Shown here: in pieces, positions 22,243-30,854 of the stretch
Position numbering within the stretch: position 1 is the first letter of the stretch
Layout: every line of letters starts with the position of its first letter
Assembly: GCF_029581395.1 (NCBI RefSeq)
Contig: NZ_CP121118.1
Location: 1-33,838, forward strand
Source: Roseinatronobacter sp. S2
GTDB lineage: Bacteria; Pseudomonadota; Alphaproteobacteria; Rhodobacterales; Rhodobacteraceae
Length of the DNA stretch: 33,838 bases
Reading direction: 5' to 3'
Program-made: the position numbers and the translations under genes
Notes under the pieces: model-generated
Seen by the model: only the letters and a program-made list of their open reading frames with translations
What the model was told of the DNA's origin: nothing
Database searches by the model: none

Positions 22243-23694
22243 ATGAACGAATTCACAATCACCAACACCGGCCACGCCGTCCCGACTGCCAAGGGCGACC
22301 AGTTCGACCTGATCGTTGTGGGTGCGGGCTCTGCCGGGTTTTCCGCCTCAATCACCGCCGCCGAGAGCGGCAAGCGCGTGGCGCTGGTTGGTCACGGGCT
22401 GATCGGGGGCACCTGTGTGAATGTCGGTTGTGTGCCGTCCAAGGCGATGATCCGCGCCGCCGAAGCGGTGCATGGCGCGCATGCGGCCAAGCGCTTCCCC
22501 GGCATCTCCGGCACCGCGCAAGTTGACGATTGGGCGACGGTTGTCGCGGCGAAGGATGATCTTGTCGCATCTTTGCGGCAGAATAAATACGCCGACCTGC
22601 TGCCGGGCTATGAGAACGTCACATATCTCGACGAAGGAGCAGCCCGGCTGGTCCCCGGCGGGATCGAGGTCGGCGGGCGCAAGATCACTGCGCCGAAGAT
22701 CGTCATCGCCACCGGCGGGCGCTCCGCGCTTCCGCCCATTGCAGGCATCGAGGATGTGCCGACGCTTGACAGCACGTCCTTGCTGGCGCTCGAGACCTTG
22801 CCGCAAAGCCTGATCTTTCTGGGCGGCGGCTATATCGGGTCGGAACTGGCGCAGATGATGGCGCGCATGGGGGTAACGGTTACGGTAGTCTGCCGCTCGC
22901 GCCTGTTGCCGCAGGTGGAGCCGGAAGTCTCCGAGGCGTTGACCCAAGCCTTCCGCGAAGAGGGCATCACCCTGCATTGCGGTGTCACCTATGACGCCTG
23001 CCACACATCGAATGGTCGCGCGGTGCTGTGCATCGAGGAGAACGGCAAACGGCTGGAACTGAGCGCCGACCATCTGGTCGTCACCGCCGGACGCGCGCCC
23101 AACACGGAAGGACTGGGCCTTTCGGAGATTGGTGTGGAAACCGACTCGCGCGGCGCAATCATCGTGGGCAACGACATGGCGACCACCGCGCCCGGCATCT
23201 TCGCCGCGGGCGACGTGACCAACCGCGACCAATTCGTCTACATGGCCGCCTATGGAGCCAAGCTGGCCGCCCGGAATGCGGTGCTGCGCGGCGTGGAATA
23301 CTACGACAACGCGGCCATGCCGTGGGTGGTATTCACCGATCCGCAGATCGCCGGCGTGGGGCTGACTGAAGCTGCGGCGCGCGCTGCGGGCCATGAGATC
23401 AAGACCAGTGTCCTTGCCCTCGACAACGTGCCCCGCGCGCTGGCGGCCCGGGACATCCGGGGCCTGATCAAGCTTGTTGCAGATGCCAATACCGACCGCC
23501 TGCTGGGCGGCGTGATCATGGCTCCGGAGGGGGCCGACAGCGTGCAGACGCTTGCCATGGCGCTGAAGTTCGACATGACAACCAAGGCGCTCGGCGAGAC
23601 GATCTTCCCCTACCTCACCACTGTCGAGGGCCTGAAACTCGCCGCACAGACCTTCGACAGGGATGTGGCCAAACTCTCCTGCTGCGCGGGGTGA
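22243..23694 (+). CDS. merA: Mercuric reductase MerA (without N-terminal HMA domain)
   Basis: A 483-residue mercuric reductase that reduces Hg(II) to volatile Hg(0) with NADPH. The redox-active site is GGTCVNVGCVPSKAMI, the FAD site FDLIVVGAGSAGFSASI, and the NADPH-binding site LIFLGGGYIGSELAQMM. The C-terminal LSCCAG carries the vicinal cysteines that deliver Hg(II) to the active site of the partner subunit. A tyrosine in FPYLTTVEGLKLAAQTF is at the position linked to catalysis. The N-terminus has only a short extension, so it is the MerA form that lacks the NmerA domain. It lies 20 bases after the glutathione-reductase-like gene and ends the operon. Confidence 0.95.
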   Translation: MNEFTITNTGHAVPTAKGDQFDLIVVGAGSAGFSASITAAESGKRVALVGHGLIGGTCVNVGCVPSKAMIRAAEAVHGAHAAKRFPGISGTAQVDDWATVVAAKDDLVASLRQNKYADLLPGYENVTYLDEGAARLVPGGIEVGGRKITAPKIVIATGGRSALPPIAGIEDVPTLDSTSLLALETLPQSLIFLGGGYIGSELAQMMARMGVTVTVVCRSRLLPQVEPEVSEALTQAFREEGITLHCGVTYDACHTSNGRAVLCIEENGKRLELSADHLVVTAGRAPNTEGLGLSEIGVETDSRGAIIVGNDMATTAPGIFAAGDVTNRDQFVYMAAYGAKLAARNAVLRGVEYYDNAAMPWVVFTDPQIAGVGLTEAAARAAGHEIKTSVLALDNVPRALAARDIRGLIKLVADANTDRLLGGVIMAPEGADSVQTLAMALKFDMTTKALGETIFPYLTTVEGLKLAAQTFDRDVAKLSCCAG

Positions 23695-24290
23695 GACGAC
23701 CACAGATGAAACTGTCGTCACGGGGGAAATGACTATGCTCTCAGGGCGTCCTTGGGGAAAGGTTTCACTAAACTGTAGGCGTTCAAAAAGAAAAATGGTG
23801 AACGATCGCAAGTCGCACACCGCGCCAGACATGCCGCAGCTGCGACACGCGCATAGAATAGATCATGTGCGGTTTGGCCGAAAAGTTCGCATCAGCGACA
23901 CTGCCTCGGTAAGAATTGCCGCAAGCATGAACAGCCGCTTTGGAGAAACCGCACTGCGGCATTCGCGCCTCGCAGCACTCCTGCCTAAATGGCCGGTCTG
24001 AGACATTCGTGACGTCTACCGAGACAAAAATCAAACGTTTCTGTCCCGGACGATAACCACCGATTCTGACTTGGTCAGAAGCACGAGGGCTGGCCAGCTT
24101 GACACGCGTGACTTTTATCATTTCAGCACTTCAATGTCCCTCTTCGCTGCTGCGAAATCCATGTTGAAAGGTGATGAAGTGAAACCTGTCATGATGCGTG
24201 ATTGCCATGGCGAGGGACACAGAAACCGAATACGATCTGCATACCGCGCCAGCTTTTGATCTCGCGGATACTGTGTGAACGGATGCTCTG
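23695..24290. other. Long intergenic region with diverged repeat
   Basis: I find no supportable gene in these 596 bases. A weak hairpin GACGAC/GTCGTC (23695-23719 area) right after merA could act as its terminator. Bases 24023-24070 resemble 29492-29539 at about 70 per cent identity by eye (both contain CGATAAC.ACCGAT), so the same degenerate intergenic element or gene remnant occurs at both ends of the murJ-Hint region. Confidence 0.4.
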
Positions 24291-25811
24291 GTGCTGCGCA
24301 AACTTGGTATTGTTTCGGGTCTGACACTGATCAGCCGGGTTCTTGGCTTTCTGCGCGATATGGTGCTCGCGGCCGCGCTTGGTGCAGGACCCGTCGCGGA
24401 TGCGTTCATGCTGGCATTTCGCTTGCCCAACCATTTCAGAGCCATCCTGGCCGAGGGCGCTTTCAACGCCGCTTTCCTGCCAACTTGGGCTACCGCAGAT
24501 GCCGGAGGGCGCGACACGTCTCAATTGGGGGCGCAGGTTCTGGGCTGGCTCTTGCTGACCAATCTGATGTTGCTGACACTGGCATTGGGGGCAACAGGCT
24601 GGGTGCTGGCAGCGCTTGCGCCGGGGCTCTCCGCCACAGACGAGACATGGCCACTGGCAGTCACGCTGACGCGGATCACCTTTCCCTATCTGCTTTGCAT
24701 GTCTCTGGTCTCTTTTCTGTCGGCTCTGCTAAACGGTCGCGACCATTTTGCCGCCCCGGCGGCGGCGCCAATCCTGCTGAACCTGTTCATGATCGGTGCG
24801 CTTCTGCTCGCGGCGCATTTCCCGACCGCAGCGCATGCTGCGGCCTGGGGGGTGATGCTCTCCGGCGTGGGGCAGGTAGCCTTAGTGGCGCTGGCCTGTC
24901 GGCGTGCAGCTTTGCCTCTGCCTCTGCCGCGACTGGGCCTGTCAGCCGACACGCGCCTTTTCTTCCGCCGTCTGGGACCGGCGGTCCTGACATCCGGCGC
25001 GCTTCAGGTGGCGGTTTTTGCGGATACGATCATCGTAACCTTCCTGCCACCCGGATCGCTGTCGCATCTCTATTACGCTGATCGCCTTTACCAACTGCCG
25101 ATCGGATTGATCGGGGTGGCTCTTGGAACGGTTATCCTACCCGATATTGGACGACGCGCAGGCCTTGGAGATGAGGCTGGCATCCGTCATGTGCTGGACC
25201 GCGCGCTGTTCATCTGCCTTGCGGTCGGCATGCCTGTTGCGGTGATCATGGTGACACTCGGAGATTGGACGATGCGCCTGCTGTTCATGCGTGGCGCCTT
25301 CGACCTGGCCGCCGCCGACGCCGCCGCCGCCATCCTTGCGGCATACGCCATCGGCCTTGTGCCCGCCTTGGCAATACGCTCGCTTGTGGCAGGATTTCAC
25401 GGGCGCGGCGATACCAGCACCCCGCTGAGCATGTTGGTTCTCGCCACGGCCGTCAACATCGCGGTCAAGATCAGCCTCGCCCCATCTGTCGGAGCCGTCG
25501 GCCTCGCACTTGGAACGACAGTGGGCATCACAGTCTATGCTTTCTTACTTTGGCGCACTGCCAGGGTCCGGGGGGTCTTCAAGGGACCGCGCCTTTCCGA
25601 TGTAGGATTGTTTGTCGCAAGCGGGGTCGCAACGGGACTGCTGGTGCTGTGGTCGCGCGGCGCACTCATGGTCGCGCTCGGGCCAGTCTTGGGCCAATGG
25701 AGCATGCCGATCGCGTTCATTGTCCTCACATTTGCTGTGGTGGCCGTCCAGGTAGCGGTAATACTCTTCTGCCGCCGTGCGAAGGTAACCGGAGGCACGC
25801 CACCACAGTAA
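24291..25811 (+). CDS. murJ: MurJ-type lipid II flippase
   Basis: A 506-residue polytopic membrane protein of the MurJ/MviN family, which flips the peptidoglycan precursor lipid II across the inner membrane. The N-terminal signature SGLTLISRVLGFLRDMVLAAALGAGPVADAFMLAFRLPNHFRAILAEGAFNAAFLPT is clear, including the conserved arginines. Around fourteen hydrophobic segments follow (for example LYYADRLYQLPIGLIGVALGTVILPDI and FHGRGDTSTP between helices). The gene appears full-length and starts at GTG 24291 with GGAT upstream. murJ is normally a single chromosomal gene, so a copy on a plasmid is unusual. It stands alone with no cell-wall genes nearby. Confidence 0.92.
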   Translation: MLRKLGIVSGLTLISRVLGFLRDMVLAAALGAGPVADAFMLAFRLPNHFRAILAEGAFNAAFLPTWATADAGGRDTSQLGAQVLGWLLLTNLMLLTLALGATGWVLAALAPGLSATDETWPLAVTLTRITFPYLLCMSLVSFLSALLNGRDHFAAPAAAPILLNLFMIGALLLAAHFPTAAHAAAWGVMLSGVGQVALVALACRRAALPLPLPRLGLSADTRLFFRRLGPAVLTSGALQVAVFADTIIVTFLPPGSLSHLYYADRLYQLPIGLIGVALGTVILPDIGRRAGLGDEAGIRHVLDRALFICLAVGMPVAVIMVTLGDWTMRLLFMRGAFDLAAADAAAAILAAYAIGLVPALAIRSLVAGFHGRGDTSTPLSMLVLATAVNIAVKISLAPSVGAVGLALGTTVGITVYAFLLWRTARVRGVFKGPRLSDVGLFVASGVATGLLVLWSRGALMVALGPVLGQWSMPIAFIVLTFAVVAVQVAVILFCRRAKVTGGTPPQ

Positions 25812-26203
25812 GTCGACTTGCTGTCCTCCTCCAAAAATTCTGCGGTCTCATCTGAAGTTGGAAAAAGTCAAAGATCGACTCTCGGCTGCGATCAGGAATC
25901 CGCAGACCTTCGCCTGAATGGCCGCTTCTCGACGCATCGCCATCCTTGGTCAAACGTAGCTTTTTGGTGAAGGATGAACATGAGCGCAAGTTAGCTGCGC
26001 GATTACTACTTGATTGAGATCCGTAGATGGCTGGCGTAGCAAACATGCTTCGCTGCAGGTCGCCACTGTTGCAGAACATTGTGGTCCACCCCGGGAAATC
26101 CACTGTAGACATTCTGGTGACATAGTTCTGCCAGCATGTGAACCTAAGCACTCGAGATTACCCTGTCCATGGTTGGATTGGATCGATGTTTGAGGTTCTG
26201 AAA
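25812..26203. other. Intergenic region between murJ and TadG-like gene
   Basis: I see no gene, strong hairpin or repeat in these 392 bases beyond the ribosome binding site GAGGT at 26192-26196. A GTG at 26138 opens the frame of the next gene 22 codons early, but there is no ribosome binding site for it. Confidence 0.3.
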
Positions 26204-27898
26204 ATGAAGAGCTTTGTGCGAAATGCAGATTTCCTGGTGCGGTCTCCCAATTCTTTGCGGTGGCTGGTGCGATTTAAGCGGGACGAAAACGGGTCCTTAG
26301 TGATCTTTTCCGTATTCCTGTTCATGATCATTCTGTTTGTGGGGGCGTTGGGTGTCGACCTGATGCGCTTCGAGATGGAGCGTGCGAAGCTGCAAAGCAC
26401 ATTAGATCGCGCGGTCTTGGCGGCGGCTGATATTGATCAGAGCCTGGATCCGTCTATCGTGGTCAACGAGTATTTTACCAAATCCGGGTTTCCGGACTCT
26501 GTAACTGGCGTCAAGGTGACAGAGGGACTGGGCTACCGTTCTGTGAGCGCGACGGCGCGCAAGCAAGTAAACACGCATCTGTTACATATGCTGGGAGTGG
26601 AAACGCTATCAGCGCCCGCTTCGGGCGCGGCTGAAGAACGGGTCGACAACGTCGAAATTTCGCTGGTGCTGGATATTTCGGGATAAATGGCCAACAACAA
26701 CCGGATGACCAACCTGCGTTCCGCAGGGCGCGATTTCGTAGATGCGGTCTTCGAGAATGCCGCCGAGAACAAGGTGTCTTTTTCAATTGTACCTTATAAC
26801 GGGCAGGTGAATGTCGGGCCGGACCTGATCGACAAATACAACGTAACCCACCGCCACAACAACACCTACTGTGTTGATATGCCAGCGTCGGTTTACACCA
26901 CAGCCGCGCTGTCGCGCAGTCTGGCGATGACGCAGCACGCTTTTGCGGATACGTATAACACCTCAAGTACAGGCGCCAGCTATACGACGAATGACATGGC
27001 TCCATTGACTGCGAACCGCTGGTGCGACCCGGAACCCGCGAACCGTATTCGCGTGCATAGCAACAATGTCACTCAGTTGAAAAACCAGATCACCGCCTTG
27101 CAGCCCATTGGTGCGACGTCAATCGATGCAGGCATGCGGTGGGGCGCAGCGCTGCTGGACCCCAGCGCACGCGGCGTCGTGTCAGAGTTGGTATACGAAG
27201 GTCGGGTGAACAGCGCGTTCAACGGGCGCCCATTTAATTATGGTGATCCCGAAGTGCTCAAGGTTCTGGTGTTGATGACAGACGGCGAACACTGGCCCAA
27301 TGAGTTTATCAATATCGCTTACAAAGCTGGTGAGTCTCCGGTTTTTCGCAACTCCGACGGACGTTACTCCATTTTTCACTCCGGCGTGTCAGGCAACACC
27401 AAATATTGGGTCCCCCATACCGGTTCTTGGAGCCAAGTGCCTTGGGGTGGAACCGTAACAGAATCTTGCACGGGCAATGGGAATAATAAAGTTTGCACGA
27501 CGACACTTAGTAACGGCAGCGCTGTTCGTTTGGAATGGCCACAGGTTTGGCAACAACTCCGGGTGCAGTGGGTGGCGAACCAATTGTATCGTCGTGCTAT
27601 AGGCGGGAGTGTCACGCAATATGTGAATATGTTCCGCAGTCGCGAGGGTACAGTTATCGGTGCTGGCCCGCATGAAGTCAGTACGATGAACAGCCGTTTG
27701 CTGGACCTGTGCACCCGGGTCAAGCAACAGGGTGTGGTGATCTACACAGTGGCCTTTGAGGCCCCTGTCGCCGGTCGCAATCTGGTGCGCCAATGTGCCA
27801 GCTCAAATAACCACGCATTCGATGTGGACGGCCTCGAGATACGCAGCGCCTTTTCTTCCATTGCAACGTCCATCCGAAAGCTGAGGCTGACCCAATAA
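26204..27898 (+). pseudogene. TadG-like VWA-domain protein, split by one in-frame stop codon
   Basis: Two frames, 26204-26686 and 26687-27898, are directly consecutive and in the same phase. The first begins MKSFVRNADF (GAGGT seven bases before the ATG), has a single N-terminal membrane helix (SLVIFSVFLFMIILFVGALGVDL) of TadE/TadG type, and ends EISLVLDISG followed by TAA at 26684-26686. The second opens with MANNNRMTNLRSAGRDFVDAV. Reading through gives DISG-x-M, exactly the metal-site motif DxSGSM of VWA domains, if the stop was a Ser codon (TCA to TAA). The VWA domain continues with KVLVLMTDGEHWPN and GVVIYTVAFEAP. The whole would be about 564 residues. The gene is either broken or the stop is a sequencing error; no other lesion is visible. 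Confidence 0.85.
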
Positions 27899-28230
27899 CC
27901 ACCCTCTATGTTCTTTTGGTTGCTAAGTTTCTGCATATGCGACTGGTGCCATAACAGTTTTAACTGATGTTTCCGTGCGCCGTTGCCTTACCTAATCTCT
28001 CAAAGTGTGCCTCGTGATCGGACAGTTTTAGGCAGTCGAAAATGCCCTGGTTCGGCCACCTCGCGGAAACTAATGGTTTGCTTTGCTTGAGCGACGACAG
28101 AGCTTTGGTCATTATCAGGCATCGAATCCCGGCTGCTATTCTATTGAATAATGCGTAAAAAAACTGATTCCAGTGATCCTAAATGAGCAATATGAAGCTG
28201 ACTGGGCAGGCAGAAAAGTGAGTATCTAAT
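27899..28230. other. Intergenic region upstream of Hint-domain gene
   Basis: No gene or clear signal is seen in these 332 bases. An in-frame stop (TGA at 28219-28221) lies shortly before the Hint-domain frame, so the N-terminus of that protein cannot extend into it without a frameshift. Confidence 0.3.
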
Positions 28231-29211
28231 TTGGAGATTTATCTGCGTGGCGATCAGATCGCCACCTATCAATCCGTTGCGTCATCCGGCAACGCGAACG
28301 GCACTCAGGTTGTCCTGTCAGGGGTTCAAACTCTGGGGACTGCGAATGATACTTTTCGCGTCGTGATACGACAGATCGGAAATGGTCAAACAGCTTTTCA
28401 AAATAGCCAAATGGTCGATATCTACCCGTATCCTGATATAGTTCCAGCATCGGCCCCAATTTTTACCAGCTTGAATCCGCAGCATGATCAATTTCAAGGC
28501 CGAGCCTCATCAGACAGCCACACTATCTTCACTGGCGGCCGAGTATTGTTCCAGACTGAACCGATTACAAGTGGCACAGTTCAATTTGGCCCAGGGAGCA
28601 GTCCACCCCGCGCCGAACAGCTTTCATTCTCGAACTTTTCGTCGACACCGCCAACCGTTCCTTGTTTTACACCTGGGACGATGATCCTCACAGACACCGG
28701 ACCTCGGTCGGTTGAGACCTTGGTGGTTGGCGATCAGCTTCTCACCATGGACAAGGGATACCAACCTATCCGTTGGATTGGACAGCGTGAGATATTTGGA
28801 TTGGCCTCTTTTGCACCTGTGACGATTGCCAAAGAGGCCCTCGGTAACAATCGAGCCATGCAGGTATCTCCCCAGCATCGGATTCTTGTTACCGATGCAA
28901 GGGCAGAGCTCTGGTTCGGATCCAGTCAAGTTTTGGTCGCTGCGAAGCACCTTGTGAACGGGTCGACGATCACGCAAGCCGCACAGGACACGGTGACATA
29001 CATTCATTTAGCGCTTGATGATCATCAGATCATATTCGCTGACGGTCTTGCCAGTGAAACGCTTTTGTTGGGACCAATGGGGCTTGCGGCAATGGATAGA
29101 GGGCAACGAGCCGAGCTCTTGGCCTTGTTTCCCGAAATTCGAGATCCGAGCTGGTACGCATCAGCCGCGAGACCATGCCTTTCCCGTCGGGAAGCGCTTT
29201 TATTGGCCTGA
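28231..29211 (+). CDS. Hint-domain protein, possibly 5'-truncated
   Basis: A 326-residue protein. The N-terminal 140 residues are a beta-rich region (DQIATYQSVASSGNANGTQVVLSGVQTLG, then NPQHDQFQGRASSDSHTIFTGG). The Hint (hedgehog/intein-like) domain starts at Cys145 in PCFTPGTMILTDTGPRSVETLVVGDQLLTMDKGYQPIRWIG and includes VSPQHRILV, the histidine used in Hint autoprocessing. Proteins of this type are frequent in Rhodobacterales and often secreted; function is unknown. Only a TTG start (28231) is available and no ribosome binding site is clear. Homologs as I remember them have more sequence before this point, so the 5' end may be missing. Confidence 0.7.
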   Translation: MEIYLRGDQIATYQSVASSGNANGTQVVLSGVQTLGTANDTFRVVIRQIGNGQTAFQNSQMVDIYPYPDIVPASAPIFTSLNPQHDQFQGRASSDSHTIFTGGRVLFQTEPITSGTVQFGPGSSPPRAEQLSFSNFSSTPPTVPCFTPGTMILTDTGPRSVETLVVGDQLLTMDKGYQPIRWIGQREIFGLASFAPVTIAKEALGNNRAMQVSPQHRILVTDARAELWFGSSQVLVAAKHLVNGSTITQAAQDTVTYIHLALDDHQIIFADGLASETLLLGPMGLAAMDRGQRAELLALFPEIRDPSWYASAARPCLSRREALLLA

Positions 29212-29643
29212 GAAGAAGATCCCGAGCGCCACAATGCGCGTGTTGAAAGTCGATGGGGTGATCCTGTGTCTGTCGTTCGACATGGCAGACAACTTCGTCC
29301 ACCCTGTTGACCTTCGTCCCTGCTCGGATGCTACAAGATGCACAAACGGCCAATCTCGTGAAACTGTGATGCGGCATTGGCACCACCCGTGAATGGCAGG
29401 TTTGGGTCTGGCCGTTGCTGCGTCTGCAAAGCGTTCGGCCTCTCTGCAGTGTGCTTCACTGTCGCTGATGGGCTCTTCGCGTTGGCAGTCAGGGACGAAA
29501 CTCAGGCGTTTGCGTCTTGGGCGATAACGACCGATATCGGTGAAAAACTCAGGCCACCAGATGTAGTAGTGACTGCCAGGGATGCGTCTTTCGCGCCGCT
29601 TTGAGCGGGGAAACCTGTGACAGCTTACCTGTGGTTCAGTGCC
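29212..29643. other. Intergenic region next to IS1182-type element
   Basis: These 432 bases contain no supportable gene. Bases 29492-29539 are the second copy of the diverged element also found at 24023-24070. Bases 29532-29570 are repeated in inverted form at 30735-30773 on the far side of the transposase gene (35 of 39 match). Confidence 0.4.
29532..29570 (+). repeat. Left copy of imperfect inverted repeat flanking IS1182-type transposase
   Basis: This 39-base segment contains CGATATCGGTGAAAAACTC, which is repeated exactly in inverted orientation at the right copy (30735-30773). The rest matches with four differences. The copies lie 74 and 75 bases from the two ends of the transposase frame, so they may mark the ends of a larger mobile unit or a repeat that the element entered. 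Confidence 0.65.
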
Positions 29644-30660
29644 TCATGCGGTGCTCAGCTTTACGAGGCGTTTGAGGTTCTGGGCGGTGGCGGCGAGGAG
29701 GAATTCCTCGTTTGCGCCTGACAAGCCTCGAAGCCGCAGGCGCGTCAGCTTCAGCCATCGCTTCAGGTGGGCGAAGAGCATCTCGACCTTCTTTGGGCGG
29801 GCACGCGCGGCTTGGTATGCGTCAGTCTTTGCCAGATCGCGCACAATCTGGCGGGCCTCTTCATCCATCAGCCGGATCACCGTTCGGTAAGGTGCATCCG
29901 TGCAATGGGATCGCAATGGGCAATCCCTGCATTGCGAGGCCTTGGCCTTGTAGCGTTTCACCCGCGTCTCGGCATTTACACTGCGGAGTGGCAGATCATG
30001 GCCCTGAGGGCAGATGAACACATCACGTTCAGGATCGTAGGTGAAAGCGTCGCGCGTCATCTTACAATCGGTCTGGGCCTTGCGGTCGAGCACCGGGATA
30101 TAGGGGGTAATGTTCCGCTCAAGGAGCCAGGATAGGAATGGTCCCGTGCCATAGCTTTTGTCTGCAGCAATCGAACTCGGCGCAAAGCCACTCACATGAC
30201 GGTCAAGCATCTCTTTGGCGGCTACAATTTCCTGGCTGAGGCGCGCGGGCGTCGCGGCGACATCGACGATAATGGCATGCTTGTCATCGGCCAGATAGTT
30301 AACCTCATAGCTGAAGCGCCCCGGTCCGTCTTTGAGGGACCAAGCCGCTTGTGGGTCAGTTTCTGAGATGTATTTCGGCGGCTTGTGCCTCGGGCCGGGC
30401 GGTGGATTAGCCACGGCAGCTTCCAAATCTTCAAGATAGGAGTGAATGCCGAACAAATATCCGATCAGCAGCATCCGGATCATCAATTCCGGGTCGACTG
30501 AAGGGCGTCCGGTGTGACTGTAGAGCGGCGCGAGCTCTGCGCGGAGTGAGGAGAAATCAAGAAACCCATCGACCTGACGCAGCAAATGGCCAGCGGGCAC
30601 ATGATCCTCCATCCGGAACCGGTAAAATAGCTGACCCTGCTCTTTGATCTGCCCCATCAT
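29644..30660 (-). pseudogene. IS1182-family transposase with internal deletion
   Basis: A 338-residue frame from ATG 30660 (GGAGGG seven bases upstream). The N-terminus (GQLFYRFRMEDHVPAGHLLRQVD, then GRPSVDPELMIRMLLIGYLFGIHS) and the C-terminus (PQAAWSLKDGPGRFSYEVNYLADDKHAIIVDVAATPA, the Cys-rich SQCRDCPLRSHC, and KKVEMLFAHLKRWL) match IS1182-type transposases. Between GYLFGIHS and YLEDLEAAV about 130 residues normally present are missing, including the segment with the first catalytic Asp (VDASL-type). The frame remains open across the deletion but the enzyme should be inactive. I did not find convincing terminal inverted repeats next to the gene. Confidence 0.85.
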
Positions 30661-30734
30661 CGCCGTGCCCTCCGATATAATAATCATATTGAATCAGTGA
30701 CTTAATTCAAAATCAACGAAAGATGGCCGTCCAA

Positions 30735-30773
30735 ACCACAACATCTGGTGGTCCGAGTTTTTCACCGATATCG
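30735..30773 (-). repeat. Right copy of imperfect inverted repeat flanking IS1182-type transposase
   Basis: The inverse complement of this segment matches 29532-29570 at 35 of 39 positions, including 19 consecutive bases. It lies between the transposase start and the MFS operon terminator. Confidence 0.65.
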
Positions 30774-30816
30774 ATTGTTTGTGACCGTCAGTTTTTCGTA
30801 GAGGTTTTGCTTGAAT

Positions 30817-30844
30817 CAAAAACAGAACGTATCCTGTGTTTTTG
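30817..30844 (-). terminator. Terminator-like hairpin at end of MFS operon
   Basis: CAAAAACAG (30817-30825) pairs with CTGTGTTTTTG (30834-30844) with a 2-base bulge and an 8-base loop. It starts 11 bases after the MFS stop codon when read on the minus strand. The T-rich arm suits an intrinsic terminator in either direction. Confidence 0.5.
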
Positions 30845-30854
30845 CTGACATGAG

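Noticed and set aside
22348..23832. 494-codon frame on the minus strand
   Set aside because: Antisense to merA across its conserved motifs; no recognisable protein features.
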